NCBI RefSeq assembly: GCF_007829835.1
Contig: NZ_VIWP01000002.1
Location: 558,001-622,000, forward strand
DNA from: Neorhizobium alkalisoli
GTDB lineage: Bacteria; Pseudomonadota; Alphaproteobacteria; Rhizobiales; Rhizobiaceae
DNA: 64,000 nt
Direction of reading: 5' to 3'
In this document: positions 16,740-26,095 of the stretch, one piece after another
Layout: every line of letters starts with the position of its first letter
Numbering within the stretch: the stretch's first letter is position 1
Program-made: the position numbers and the translations under genes
The notes under the pieces: model-generated
What the model was told of the DNA's origin: nothing
The model's input: only the letters and a program-made list of their open reading frames with translations
The model's database searches: none

Positions 16740-16994
16740 TTATTCGGGAGGATCGAAGCCGGCAACAGACTTGCCATCACGCCCTATTACTGAACCGCCG
16801 CTCACCACAATAACGTAGGGCGTCTGTTTCGATGGTAAGGGATCGTCTGGATCGCCAGTAAAAAACCTTACACTATTACCCAGATCATCGGGATCGTCCC
16901 ATCGCCAGCCCGGAGCGCTGGAGGTAGGGCGGCCCATCCAGTGCGACGGGATTTTCTCCGGTCGGACCTTACCTGAAAAAATATCGTCTTCCAT
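16740..16994 (-). CDS. Orphan toxin-like domain protein
   Basis: A protein of about 84 residues (102 if a TTG at 17048 is used). The stretch KVRPEKIPSHWMGRPTSS, then GWRWDDPDDLGNSVRFF, GDPDDPLPSKQTPYVIV and GSVIGRDGKSV resembles, from memory, the C-terminal domain of some RHS/CDI-type polymorphic toxins (a Trp-rich, Pro-Ser-Lys-Gln, 'VIGRDGK' ending). Here the domain is alone, without the long carrier protein and without a recognisable immunity gene beside it. Base composition is lower in GC than around it. It is framed by two 28-bp direct repeats. It may be a displaced toxin tip, a toxin-derived remnant, or an unrelated small protein. Confidence 0.5.
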   Translation of the reverse strand: MEDDIFSGKVRPEKIPSHWMGRPTSSAPGWRWDDPDDLGNSVRFFTGDPDDPLPSKQTPYVIVVSGGSVIGRDGKSVAGFDPPE

Positions 16995-17051
16995 CAGAAA
17001 CCCTGCTAGTTGAATGGCGCATACTGCATAGTCGTATACTGATTTCAATGA

Positions 17052-17079
17052 CCGCTTCGGGCCGAAAGCAGTCTTGGCT
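17052..17079. repeat. 28-bp direct repeat, right copy
   Basis: Begins CCGCTTCGGGCCGAAAGC and ends AGTCTTGGCT, the near-identical partner of 16712-16739, 340 bases away in the same orientation. The two enclose the toxin-like gene exactly, as a duplicated target or a recombination scar would. Confidence 0.9.
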
Positions 17080-17102
17080 GGTCGTCGGATATTCCTCGCC
17101 GC

Positions 17103-18470
17103 CTATCCCAGCCCCTTCTCCCGCAAATGATCCAGCGCCTTCGACAAGGTCTCGATCACCTGATCCACTTCGCTCCGGCTGATCGTCAGCGCCGGCGATG
17201 CCAGCATGCGGTCGCCGGTGGCGCGCAGGATCAGGCCGTTTTCGAGGCAGTGGTTGCGCACCAGCGTGCCGATATCGTCCGGCTTTTCGTAACGGCGGCG
17301 CGTGGCCTTGTCGGCCGCCAGCTGCAGGCCGCCCATCAGGCCGACCGATTGGGCCTCGCCAACGACTTCATGGCTTTCGAGGCTTTTCCAGGCGGCGGCG
17401 AAATAGGGGCCGATATCGTCGCGGACACGTTCCACCAGCCCCTCTTCCTCGATGATGCGGATGTTTTCCAGCGCTGCGGCAGCGGCGACCGGGTGACCGG
17501 AATAGGTAAAGCCGTGATAAAACTCGCCGACCTCGTTCATCATCACCTCGGCGACACGGTCCGAGACCAGCACGCCGCCGATCGGCAGATAACCGGAGGA
17601 CAGGCCCTTGGCGATCGGCGCGAGATCCGGCTCGACGCCGTAATGCTGGTGCCCGAACCATTCTCCGAGTCGGCCGAAGCCGCAGATGACTTCATCCACC
17701 ACCAGCAGGATGTTGCGCGCCTTGCAGATGCGGGCGATTTCCGGCCAGTAGGTGTCCGGCGGAATGATGACGCCGCCGGCCCCCTGGATCGGCTCGGCGA
17801 CGAAGGCGGCGACGCGGTCCTCGCCGAGTTCGTCGATCTTCGTTTCCAACTCGCGGGCGATCTTCAGGCCGAATTCGGCCGGCGAAAGATGTTCGCCCTC
17901 GGCATACCAGTAGGGCTGGTTGATATGGTGGATGCCGTCGATCGGCAGGTTGCCCTGTTCGTGCATCAGCTTCATGCCGCCGAGCGAGGCGCCGGCGACG
18001 GTGGAGCCGTGATAGCCGTTCTTGCGGGCGATGACCTGCGTTTTCTGCGGCTTGCCGAGCGCCTTCCAGTAGACGCGCGCCATGCGGAACCAGGTATCGG
18101 TCGCTTCCGAGCCGGAATTGGTGAAGAAGACGCGGTTGAGATTTGGCCCCGCATGCGAGGCGACCTTCTGGGCAAGCAGGGTGGCGGGCGGCGTCGTGGT
18201 GCCGAAAAAGGCGTTGTAATAGGGCAGTTCCTGCATCTGCCTGTAGGCCGCCTCGGCAATCGACTTGCGGCCATAGCCGACATTGACGCACCACAGGCCG
18301 GCAAAGGCATCGAGATATTTTTTGCCGGTGGAATCAGTGATGAACAGGCCTTCGGCCCGCTCGATGATGCGGGTGCCGCGGGCGTTCAGCTCGGCCATGT
18401 CGGAAAAAGGATGGATGTGATGGGCAGCGTCGATCGCGGCGAGATTGGAAATCGATGGCTTTTCGTTCAT
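17103..18470 (-). CDS. Class III aminotransferase, putrescine/omega-amino acid-pyruvate type
   Basis: A 455-residue PLP enzyme of the SpuC/omega-transaminase group, moving the terminal amino group of a diamine or omega-amino acid onto pyruvate. Landmarks: FAGLWCVNVGYGRKSI, FTNSGSEATDTWFRMARVYW, YHGSTVAGASLGG, AEPIQGAGGVIIPP, the Asp of VVDEVICGFGRLGEWFG, the PLP lysine in APIAKGLSSGYLPIGG, and TYSGHPVAAAAALENI. A GGGAGG ribosome binding site precedes the ATG. It is divergent, with 125 bases between, from a glutamine-synthetase-like ligase of the gamma-glutamylpolyamine type. This points to polyamine catabolism by either the aminotransferase or the glutamylation route. Confidence 0.92.
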   Translation of the reverse strand: MNEKPSISNLAAIDAAHHIHPFSDMAELNARGTRIIERAEGLFITDSTGKKYLDAFAGLWCVNVGYGRKSIAEAAYRQMQELPYYNAFFGTTTPPATLLAQKVASHAGPNLNRVFFTNSGSEATDTWFRMARVYWKALGKPQKTQVIARKNGYHGSTVAGASLGGMKLMHEQGNLPIDGIHHINQPYWYAEGEHLSPAEFGLKIARELETKIDELGEDRVAAFVAEPIQGAGGVIIPPDTYWPEIARICKARNILLVVDEVICGFGRLGEWFGHQHYGVEPDLAPIAKGLSSGYLPIGGVLVSDRVAEVMMNEVGEFYHGFTYSGHPVAAAAALENIRIIEEEGLVERVRDDIGPYFAAAWKSLESHEVVGEAQSVGLMGGLQLAADKATRRRYEKPDDIGTLVRNHCLENGLILRATGDRMLASPALTISRSEVDQVIETLSKALDHLREKGLG

Positions 18471-18595
18471 GGCGTGCCTCCCTGCCCTTGAGCATCAGCC
18501 CAGCCCGATGCCTCAAGATTGTAAGGCCAATTCTTATCGGCTACGAACAGGCTTCTGCAACCATTCAAGTGCAACCGTTCAGGTGATCTTCCCGC

Positions 18596-19930
18596 ATGGC
18601 TTTAGAAACCGCGCCGCCCCGTATCGAAATCCTGCTCGTCGGCATGAATGGCGACCTGCGCGGCAAGCAGATCCCGCTCGAGGCCGAAAAGAAGGTCTGG
18701 GACGGCACGGTGCGCCTGCCCTCCTCCACCCAGTCGCTGGATATCTGGGGCGATGACAATGACGATATTACCGGTCTGTCGCTTTCGGTCGGCGATCCGG
18801 ACGGGCAATGCCTGCCGGACCGCCGCAGCCTTGCCCCCATGCCCTGGGCGCCGGAAGGATCGAAACAGGTCCTGGCGACGATGCACGAATTCGACGGCAC
18901 GCCATCCTTCATGGATCCGCGCGCCATCCTCGCCGCGCTTCTGAAACGCTTTGATGACCGTGGCCTGACGCCGGTCGTGGCGACGGAGCTGGAATTTTAC
19001 GTGGTCGAAGACGACTGGCGCGAGACCGGCAAGCCGAGGCCGCCGGCAAAACTGACCTATCGCGGCGAGCCGAACGGTTTTCAGCTCTACGACATGGGCG
19101 CCGTCGATGCGCTGGACGACTATCTGCAGACGGTGCGCAGCTGGGCCAAGGCACAAAATCTGCCGGCCGATGCGACGACGGCGGAATTCGGCCCTGGCCA
19201 GTTCGAGATCAATCTTTTGCACCGCGCCGATGCGCTGGCCGCCGCCGACGACTGCATTTACCTGAAGCGGATCGCTGAGCAGGCCGCCCGCAAGCATGGG
19301 CTCAAATCCACCTGCATGGCAAAACCCTATGCTGATCATGCCGGTTCCGGCCTGCATGTGCATGCCAGCATCATCGACCGCGACGGCAAAAACATTCTCG
19401 ATGCCAAGGGCGGCGATCCGCAGAAACTCAAATCCGTCTCAGCCGGCATGCTGAAGACGATGCGCGATGCGCAGCTGATCTTTGCACCCTTTGCCAATTC
19501 CTACCGACGCTTTCAGCCCGGCTCGTTTGCGCCGGTCGATATCGACTGGGGGTTTGGCCATCGCGGCACGGCGGTGCGCATTCCGGATGCCGATGGCCCG
19601 GCTGCCCGTATCGAACACCGCGTCGCCGGCGCCGATGCCAACCCGTATCTGCTTTTGACCGCCATTCTCGGCGGCATGCTTTTGGGCCTAGACGAGACGC
19701 TTGATCCGGGTCCTGCGACCGAACCGGGCAAGGAACCGCCGGCCGGCACCAAACGCCTGACCCACGACTTTCTGACCGCCGTCGAAGACTTTTCCGCCTC
19801 GCCTTTCATCGCCGACGTGTTTGGCGAACGGTACCGGAAGCTTTATGGCGACACGAAGCGGAAGGAAGCGATAACCTACCTACGCACGGTTTCGGATTTC
19901 GATTATCAGACCTATCTGCCGCGGATCTGA
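18596..19930 (+). CDS. Glutamine synthetase-family ligase (gamma-glutamylpolyamine synthetase-like)
   Basis: A 444-residue ATP-dependent ligase of the GlnA superfamily, PuuA-like subgroup, joining glutamate to an amine rather than ammonia. Seen: the N-terminal beta-Grasp segment (EILLVGMNGDLRGKQIPL), ATELEFYVV (metal Glu), TAEFGPGQFEINLLH, the ATP-site AGSGLHVHAS, NSYRRFQPGSFAP and RIEHRVAGADANPYLLL. The loop holding the adenylylation Tyr of GlnA is not evident. It is divergent from a putrescine-type aminotransferase, supporting an amine catabolic role. Only a weak ribosome binding site is visible. Confidence 0.88.
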   Translation: MALETAPPRIEILLVGMNGDLRGKQIPLEAEKKVWDGTVRLPSSTQSLDIWGDDNDDITGLSLSVGDPDGQCLPDRRSLAPMPWAPEGSKQVLATMHEFDGTPSFMDPRAILAALLKRFDDRGLTPVVATELEFYVVEDDWRETGKPRPPAKLTYRGEPNGFQLYDMGAVDALDDYLQTVRSWAKAQNLPADATTAEFGPGQFEINLLHRADALAAADDCIYLKRIAEQAARKHGLKSTCMAKPYADHAGSGLHVHASIIDRDGKNILDAKGGDPQKLKSVSAGMLKTMRDAQLIFAPFANSYRRFQPGSFAPVDIDWGFGHRGTAVRIPDADGPAARIEHRVAGADANPYLLLTAILGGMLLGLDETLDPGPATEPGKEPPAGTKRLTHDFLTAVEDFSASPFIADVFGERYRKLYGDTKRKEAITYLRTVSDFDYQTYLPRI

Positions 19931-20034
19931 GGCTTCGATTTCACGGCTCTGGCGAAAGGCAAAAATCCGTCCTACAGATATTGCGAGCATTCGCGGCGCG
20001 GCACACCGCCACGGAGGACCGCGGAGGATGTGGA

Positions 20035-22323
20035 ATGGTGCTGGTCGACGGGTTTATCAAAGCGGTCATCAGGCGTTTGTGGCTCGGGCTGCTGGCGTTG
20101 GGCCTTGGGCTTTCCGGGGCCTCCGGCCTCTCCGCGCAGGACGCGCCGCTGACGATCGTACTGCGTCCGGGCCAGAGCGAAGCGGATATCAAGCCGATCC
20201 TCGACATTGCGGCGCAAAGCGGCCGGGCGGTCAGCATCCGAATGGATGGTGCGGCAAGCCCCTCCTCCAGTGCAGTTCAGGGTAATACATCAGCGACCAC
20301 CCAGCAGACCAGCCAGGTCGCATCTGCCCCCGCCCAGCCAACTCCCCAGCCAACCATGGAAATGCCCGAGACGGCAGCGGCCAATATGGGCATGGCCTCC
20401 TGGGAACGCCTGACCAGCGCTTTCGGCCGCGGTGCCTCGACTGCGGTAGCCGGATTACTCGGCATGTCGACGATGATGGACATGACCAAGTCGCAGCTGG
20501 AGGCCGAGGGGATTGGCCATGGGCGGATCCTGTTCGTCGCCCTTTCGGCGATTGCTGCCGGGCTTGTCGCGGCCGGCCTGGTGAGGACGCTGTTTGCGCT
20601 TGCCATGCGTCACCGCGATCCTCGTGTTCACCGGATTGCCGGAAAATTCCGGCGGGCTTTCAAGCGGCTGATCGGCGATCTCGTGTCGGTCGCAATCTTT
20701 CTCGGCGTCGCGCGGCTGGTGTTGCACATGCTGCTGCGTGACAATACGGTCGCCTTCGAGGTCGGCCGGGGTGTCGTTGCCGTGGCGCTGGTCTCGCTGA
20801 TCTACCTGTCGGTCGGCCGTTTCCTGTTTCGCCCGGACCAGACCGGCCAGACGCTGATCGCCATCCGGCATCCGCAATGGCATTTCCGCATTTTGGCTGT
20901 CTATGGCGTGATCAGCGCCTTTTTCAGCGAAGCGATGCGGATTTCCGACCAGATCGGCCTTGATCGCGGTTCGATCGACGGGCTGTTCCTGATCGGCGGC
21001 ACACTGCTGACGCTCCTGAAACTGATCTGGTTCATCGGCGGACGGAGCAGCATTCGTGATGCCTTTATCGGCGAAAATTCCGGCCTCGTGCGCCGGGTGA
21101 TCGGCAATATCCTGCCGGATTTCTACACCGTCTCGGCCATTTTCATCTGGCTCTCAGGCTTTCTTGTCGCCGGCACGCCGGATAGCGCCCGCTGGAGTTA
21201 TGCCGCCGTGCTGACCCAGGTCATCCTGCTGGTCCTGCCGATCCTGGCGCTCGGTGCGCATCATGTGGTCGACGAATTCGCGCGCCATTGCGAGACGACC
21301 GGCGGTCCCGGCCTGATGTCCTCGATCCTTGCCAGCCTGCGCGTCGTCTGCTCGGGCGCAGTCTGGATCGGCGGGCTGCATCTGATCGCCGCCCTATGGT
21401 GGCCGCTGATGGCCGGCGACGCGGCGATCGCCACCGGCTGGATCATCTGGCTCGAGCGCCTCAGTTTCGCGATCGTCGCAAGCTGGGCGGTCTGCACGCT
21501 GATCTGGCGGTATTCGGAATCGATCGCCCCCTCGCCGCATGTGCAATTGCCCGGCCAGGAAGACGAACAGGCAAAAAAGCAGACCAGCCGGCTTTCGACC
21601 GCTCTGCCGGTCGTGCGCAATCTGGCGCTCGGGGCGGTGCTGGCGGTCGGGGCACTGCTGGTCCTGAGCTCGATCGGCATCAATGTCGCGCCATTGCTGG
21701 CAGGCTTCGGCGTGCTGGGTCTGGCACTTTCCTTCGGCTCGCAGGCGCTGGTCAAGGATGTCGTTTCGGGGATTTTCTTCATTACCGACGACGCATTCCG
21801 CATCGGCGAATATATCGATACCGGCAAGCTGCAGGGCACGGTCGAACAGATCACCGTCCGCTCGATCCGGCTTCGCCACCATAACGGCCCGATCCACACG
21901 ATCCCCTTTGGCCAGATCAGCTCGGTCACCAATTTCAGCCGCGACTGGGGCACGACGAAATTTCAGCTGCGTTATGAGCGCGATGCGGATGCCGAGGTGA
22001 TCCGCAAGATTGCCAAGAAGATCGGGCTTGCGCTTCTGGAGGATCCGGAATTCGGACCGGAATTTCTGATCCCGCTGAAGATGCAGGGCATTCAGGACAT
22101 TACCGAGAATTCGATGATCGTCCGCTTCAAGTTCACCTCGCGGCCGGGCAATCCGAGCCTGATCAAGCGGGAGGCGATGAAGCGGCTGATCGCCGATTCC
22201 AAGGCCGCCGGCCTGGAATTCGCGTCGAATGCCGTGACCGTGCGCTCGGGAGCGGGCGGGCAGGCTTCGACCGAGGCTGCGGCGGCAGCGTCACTGCCGA
22301 CCGCGACACCGATTGCCGTTTAA
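20035..22323 (+). CDS. MscS-family mechanosensitive channel (large, multi-helix)
   Basis: A 762-residue inner-membrane channel that opens on hypo-osmotic stress. Residues 1-37 are a signal peptide ending LSAQDA. A periplasmic part follows, with a Ser/Thr/Gln/Pro-rich linker (about 75-115). Then come about ten hydrophobic helices, and the pore helix plus cytoplasmic beta domain: GFGVLGLALSFGSQALVKDV, then GIFFITDDAFRIGEYI and IPFGQISSVTNFSRDW, the MscS signature. The start at 20035 is chosen because GGAGG lies 7 bases before it; an in-frame TTG at 19981 lacks a site. Stand-alone gene. Larger than MscS (286 aa), similar to YbdG/YjeP-like homologues. Confidence 0.92.
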   Translation: MVLVDGFIKAVIRRLWLGLLALGLGLSGASGLSAQDAPLTIVLRPGQSEADIKPILDIAAQSGRAVSIRMDGAASPSSSAVQGNTSATTQQTSQVASAPAQPTPQPTMEMPETAAANMGMASWERLTSAFGRGASTAVAGLLGMSTMMDMTKSQLEAEGIGHGRILFVALSAIAAGLVAAGLVRTLFALAMRHRDPRVHRIAGKFRRAFKRLIGDLVSVAIFLGVARLVLHMLLRDNTVAFEVGRGVVAVALVSLIYLSVGRFLFRPDQTGQTLIAIRHPQWHFRILAVYGVISAFFSEAMRISDQIGLDRGSIDGLFLIGGTLLTLLKLIWFIGGRSSIRDAFIGENSGLVRRVIGNILPDFYTVSAIFIWLSGFLVAGTPDSARWSYAAVLTQVILLVLPILALGAHHVVDEFARHCETTGGPGLMSSILASLRVVCSGAVWIGGLHLIAALWWPLMAGDAAIATGWIIWLERLSFAIVASWAVCTLIWRYSESIAPSPHVQLPGQEDEQAKKQTSRLSTALPVVRNLALGAVLAVGALLVLSSIGINVAPLLAGFGVLGLALSFGSQALVKDVVSGIFFITDDAFRIGEYIDTGKLQGTVEQITVRSIRLRHHNGPIHTIPFGQISSVTNFSRDWGTTKFQLRYERDADAEVIRKIAKKIGLALLEDPEFGPEFLIPLKMQGIQDITENSMIVRFKFTSRPGNPSLIKREAMKRLIADSKAAGLEFASNAVTVRSGAGGQASTEAAAAASLPTATPIAV

Positions 22324-22334
22324 GCCGATCTCGA

Positions 22335-23039
22335 TCACACCGACCGGGTCAGGCCACCATCGACCTTGAGGTTCTGGCCGGTGATGTAACCCGCCCCTTC
22401 CGAGGCGAGGAAGGCGACAGTTGCGGCGATTTCGGCGCTGGTGCCGTAACGCTTCATCGGCACGGAATCGCGGCGTTCCTCGATCGCCGGCAGGCTGTCG
22501 ATCCAACCGGGCAGGACGTTGTTCATGCGGATATTGTCGGCCGCATAGGTATCGGCATAGATCTTCGTGTAGGAGGCAAGGCCGGCGCGGAACACGGCCG
22601 ACGTCGGGAACATGGCGGCCGGTTCGAAGGCCCAGGCGGTCGAGATATTGACGATCGCGCCGGATTTCTGGGCCTGCATGATCGGCGTCACCAGCCGCAC
22701 GGGGCGGATGACGTTCATCAGATAGACGTCGAGACCGGTATGCCATTGTTCATCGGTGATCTCGGTGATCTGAGCCCGCGGGCCGTGGCCGGCGCTGTTG
22801 ACCAGGACGTCGATACGGCCCCATTTTTCCATGGTCACATCGACGAGGCGCTTGAGATCGTCATTCGACTGGTTGGAACCCGTAATGCCGATGCCGCCCA
22901 ATTCGGCCGCCAGCGCCTCGCCCTTGCCGGAAGAAGACAGGATGGCGAGCTTGTAACCATCCTTGACCAGTCGCTTTGCGGTTTCGGCACCCATGCCGCT
23001 GCCGCCGGCCGTAACGATTGCTACTTTTTCTACTGACAT
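22335..23039 (-). CDS. SDR-family oxidoreductase with an atypical active site
   Basis: A 234-residue Rossmann-fold protein. Cofactor-binding TAGGSGMGAETA (residues 10-21), the NSAG motif and IRMNNVLPGWIDSL are typical of classical SDRs. The catalytic region reads NISTAWAFEPAAMFPTSAVF then RAGLASYTK: the positions of the usual Tyr and Lys (YxxxK) are Ser and Arg. Unless another residue substitutes, it may not be a normal dehydrogenase. The start at 23039 has an AGGA site; the longer frame extends across the regulator's promoter region. It is divergent from a LysR regulator gene 119 bases away, its likely controller. Confidence 0.85.
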   Translation of the reverse strand: MSVEKVAIVTAGGSGMGAETAKRLVKDGYKLAILSSSGKGEALAAELGGIGITGSNQSNDDLKRLVDVTMEKWGRIDVLVNSAGHGPRAQITEITDEQWHTGLDVYLMNVIRPVRLVTPIMQAQKSGAIVNISTAWAFEPAAMFPTSAVFRAGLASYTKIYADTYAADNIRMNNVLPGWIDSLPAIEERRDSVPMKRYGTSAEIAATVAFLASEGAGYITGQNLKVDGGLTRSV

Positions 23040-23158
23040 GATCCGGTTCCTTTCAAAAAAGGCTGCTGCTTGATTATGGTCTGTCGAAAGGTCTAGCATC
23101 ATGGGCGGCCACTCCGCCAATCAGTTCTCTTCTTTCCTGGCAGTAGAAAATCTATCGG

Positions 23159-24076
23159 ATGAGCAATGCACCCGGAAAGCTTCCGTCGCTCAATGGCCTG
23201 AAAGCCTTCGAGGCTGCGGCGCGCCGTCTGAATTTCAGGCTTGCGGCAGAAGAACTCGGCGTGACGCAGGGGGCGGTGGCGCAGCAGGTGCGCGGGCTGG
23301 AAGCCGAACTTGGCGTCAGATTGTTCGAGCGGTTGCCACGCAGCCTTGCTCTGACCGGTGAAGGCCGGGGATATATCGCCGATATTCGGCGAGCCTTCGA
23401 GATCATCGCGCGGGCGACCGGCGATCTGCGGCCGCGGCCGGTGACGCTGACGATCAGCACGACGCCGACCTTCGCCTCGAAATGGCTGATCCCGCGCCTG
23501 CCCGACCTGACGGCCCGGCATCCGGATCTCGACATCCATATCGTCGCGACGGATCGCATCTCCAGCTTCCAGATCGACGGCATCGATCTCGCTGTCCGTT
23601 ATGGTCGGCCGCCCTTCGGACCGGGGCTGGAATCGCGGCTTCTGTTCCGGCAGGAGATCATTGCCGTCTGCAGCCCGATGCTTCTGAAGGAACGCGCGCT
23701 GCCAAAAACCGCCGCGGAATTCTCCGGCTTCGCGCTACTCAACGATGCGCATAATTTCTGGCCGGAATTTCTCGAGCGGCATTTCAGCGGAAACCCGCAG
23801 CAGACGCCGCCGCTGTCGAAACGCATCAGCTTCAACCAGTCGTCGCATGCAATCGATGCCGCGATTGCGGGACAAGGGATTGCCCTTGCGACCCGCAGCT
23901 TCGTCGCCGGTGACCTTGCGGAGAAACGGCTGGTGCAGATGGATGCGCCAATCCTCTACGGGCCGTCGGACTTCTATCTCGTCTGGCCGCGGCATCGAAA
24001 ATCCGCCGCGCTGCAATCGGCAATGGACTGGATGATTGCATCCATGGATGCAGGAGCCGAAGCGGCCACCCGGTAA
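23159..24076 (+). CDS. LysR-family transcriptional regulator (GcvA-like)
   Basis: A 305-residue regulator. The winged HTH is at the N-terminus (LNGLKAFEAAARRLNFRLAA, EELGVTQGAVAQQVRGLE), followed by the effector-binding domain with TISTTPTFASKWLIPRLPDL and GIDLAVRYGRPP, the pattern of GcvA-type members. It is transcribed away from the atypical SDR at 22335-23039, so it probably controls that gene and itself. It is convergent with another SDR gene 36 bases downstream. Confidence 0.92.
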   Translation: MSNAPGKLPSLNGLKAFEAAARRLNFRLAAEELGVTQGAVAQQVRGLEAELGVRLFERLPRSLALTGEGRGYIADIRRAFEIIARATGDLRPRPVTLTISTTPTFASKWLIPRLPDLTARHPDLDIHIVATDRISSFQIDGIDLAVRYGRPPFGPGLESRLLFRQEIIAVCSPMLLKERALPKTAAEFSGFALLNDAHNFWPEFLERHFSGNPQQTPPLSKRISFNQSSHAIDAAIAGQGIALATRSFVAGDLAEKRLVQMDAPILYGPSDFYLVWPRHRKSAALQSAMDWMIASMDAGAEAATR

Positions 24077-24112
24077 AGGTCTCCGGATGGCCTGTGACAT
24101 GGCGATCGGCGC

Positions 24113-24868
24113 TCAATCAGGGTTCATGGCAGCAAAGATGCTGTCGTAAGTGCCGTCGCGTTCGGCAAAGCGGCGGGCGAGGTCGCTGTCGAGCAGCAGT
24201 TCGCCGCGCGGATGCCTGCCCTCTTCCAGCATGGCCATGACCTCCGACATATAATCGCCGAGCGGCATCGCCCGTGGATCGGCAGCCTGGGCGGCCCCCG
24301 TCAGTTCGGTCTGAACATAGGGCGGCGACAGTTCGAGCACCTCGATCGGCAGTTTCCGCAGCTGGTGGCGCAGCGAGACCAGCCAGGAATGCAAAAAGGC
24401 CTTGCTGGCGCAATAGGCGGGAAAATCGGCGCGCGGCAGGAAGGCAAGCGCCGAGCTGGTTGCCATGATCGTTGCCTGCGGCTGTTCCTTGAGGATCGGC
24501 AGGAAGGCCGCGGTGACGCGCAGCACGCCGAGAATGTTGGTATTGACGATCGCCTCGGCAGCCGACGCGTCCCAATCGGGGGATGCCATGTCTTCCGTCC
24601 GCGAAATGCCGGCATTGGCGATCAGGACATTGAGTTCCGGGAAACGTCCGCGGACTTCCCCGACCAGATGCGGGAGGGAGCTGGGATCGTCGAGATCGAG
24701 ATGGAGGCCGGTGATGCCGGGGCGAGCTTCAGCGATGTTTTCCAGCAAATCGCGGCGCCTACCGGTGACGATGACGCGATTGCCGCGATCATGAAATGCC
24801 TCGGCCAGTGCACGGCCGATGCCGCTTGTGCCGCCGGTGACGAGGATAGTGTTGTCGGTCATTCTCAT
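24113..24868 (-). CDS. SDR-family oxidoreductase (DltE-like)
   Basis: A 251-residue short-chain dehydrogenase with the full classical set: TGGTSGIGRALAEA (cofactor loop), NAGISRTEDM, the catalytic Ser in MATSSALAFLP and Tyr-Lys in PAYCASKAFLHSW. The ending resembles the DltE/YqjQ group acting on acyl or aromatic alcohols. The ATG at 24868 is preferred because AAAGG lies 7 bases before it; a second in-frame ATG follows two codons later, and a longer upstream frame looks non-coding. Substrate unknown. Confidence 0.9.
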   Translation of the reverse strand: MRMTDNTILVTGGTSGIGRALAEAFHDRGNRVIVTGRRRDLLENIAEARPGITGLHLDLDDPSSLPHLVGEVRGRFPELNVLIANAGISRTEDMASPDWDASAAEAIVNTNILGVLRVTAAFLPILKEQPQATIMATSSALAFLPRADFPAYCASKAFLHSWLVSLRHQLRKLPIEVLELSPPYVQTELTGAAQAADPRAMPLGDYMSEVMAMLEEGRHPRGELLLDSDLARRFAERDGTYDSIFAAMNPD

Positions 24869-25153
24869 TGTCGGACCTTTCAAAAGTCGTGCTTTTGGGA
24901 AGGCCACGGCGAGATCATCGATACCCGCAGACAAATGTGCGGAGCCGAAAAACGGTCCTGCAAAAACTTGTCCGGGGTGAGGATTGAAATCCATACCGCG
25001 CGCCTTGGTGATCGAGCTTTCCCAGCCGGGACCTTCTCGAAAAGGCGCGTTGGATGACGGTAACGCCTACGGCAGCGTTTGTATCGCTGCATGCAGATCG
25101 CTAATGGAAACGCCGCCGGCAGTCAATCCGGCAGCGGAAAGCCGCGCTGACGG

Positions 25154-26095
25154 TCAGATGCCGCCGCCCATCTCGTTTTCGCCGGCAGATGACCGTTGCG
25201 GCCGGTTGACCAGCACTTTCAGCTCGCCGGCATGGATCTTCAGAACGACATCGCGCTTCATCGGCAGGAGCTCACCATCGATGACGCAGCGCACGTCCTT
25301 GCGATGGCGGGGAAAATGCAGCTCCAGTTCGGTTGCGGTCATGGCGGTGACAGCCGCGTTTTCCTTCAGCCGGCCGCGCAGGATGTCGAAGGTGAGCTTG
25401 GCGACGCCGGCCGGCTTCATCGGTTCGGCAAGGTAAAAGCCGAGGCGGCCGCGCGTCAGGCTGTCGGCATACATCAGCGGGTCGCGGCCGAACTCGTTGT
25501 TGGAAACGGAAATCGCCGAGACCTTGCGATAATTCGTCTTGCCGTCGACCGTATATTCCACCTCGAATTCCGGCGGATTGAGCATGACGCCGATCGCCGC
25601 CCGCGTGCTAGCGCGGATCTTTCCCAGCCGCGAGGCAAAATGCATGGAATTGCGATAGCGCACCATGCGGGCATGCAGGCCGGCGGAAAACTGGTGGACG
25701 AAACTCTTGCCATTGGCGCTGGCAATGTCGATCGCCTCCGGCTCGCCCTCGGCAAGCGCATCGAGGACCTGCCAGATATCGAGCGGCAGCTTTAGCGAGC
25801 GGGCAAACAGGTTCATCGTGCCGGCCGGCACGACGCCGAGCGCAATGCCTTCCTTCCAGGCGATGCCGGCCGCTGCCGAGATCGTGCCATCACCGCCGCC
25901 GGCGATCAGGCCTTCGACACCCGAACGGCCGGCCGCCTTCTTCATCGCGTCGACCACATCGTCGCCGGGCACGACATGGCATTCGAAATCATGGCCTGCC
26001 GCGCGAAAAATCTCGGTGGCGCGGGCGCAATAGGCTTCCATGTCGGTGGTTCGGAAGGTACCGCCATCGCGGTTGAATACGGCAGACAGTTTCAT
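25154..26095 (-). CDS. Diacylglycerol kinase-family lipid kinase
   Basis: A 313-residue member of the DAGK/YegS/sphingosine kinase fold. The ATP-binding AGGGDGTISAAAG is at residues 65-77 and PAGTMNLFARSLKLP at about 90-104 (the family's GTxNxFA motif). The C-terminal beta domain ends CVIDGELLPMKRDVVLKIH, the conserved DGE that coordinates metal in YegS. It phosphorylates a lipid hydroxyl at the membrane face. The start begins MKLSAVFNRDGG in place of the usual NPxSG. It stands alone; 340 bases of non-coding DNA lie upstream. Confidence 0.92.
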   Translation of the reverse strand: MKLSAVFNRDGGTFRTTDMEAYCARATEIFRAAGHDFECHVVPGDDVVDAMKKAAGRSGVEGLIAGGGDGTISAAAGIAWKEGIALGVVPAGTMNLFARSLKLPLDIWQVLDALAEGEPEAIDIASANGKSFVHQFSAGLHARMVRYRNSMHFASRLGKIRASTRAAIGVMLNPPEFEVEYTVDGKTNYRKVSAISVSNNEFGRDPLMYADSLTRGRLGFYLAEPMKPAGVAKLTFDILRGRLKENAAVTAMTATELELHFPRHRKDVRCVIDGELLPMKRDVVLKIHAGELKVLVNRPQRSSAGENEMGGGI

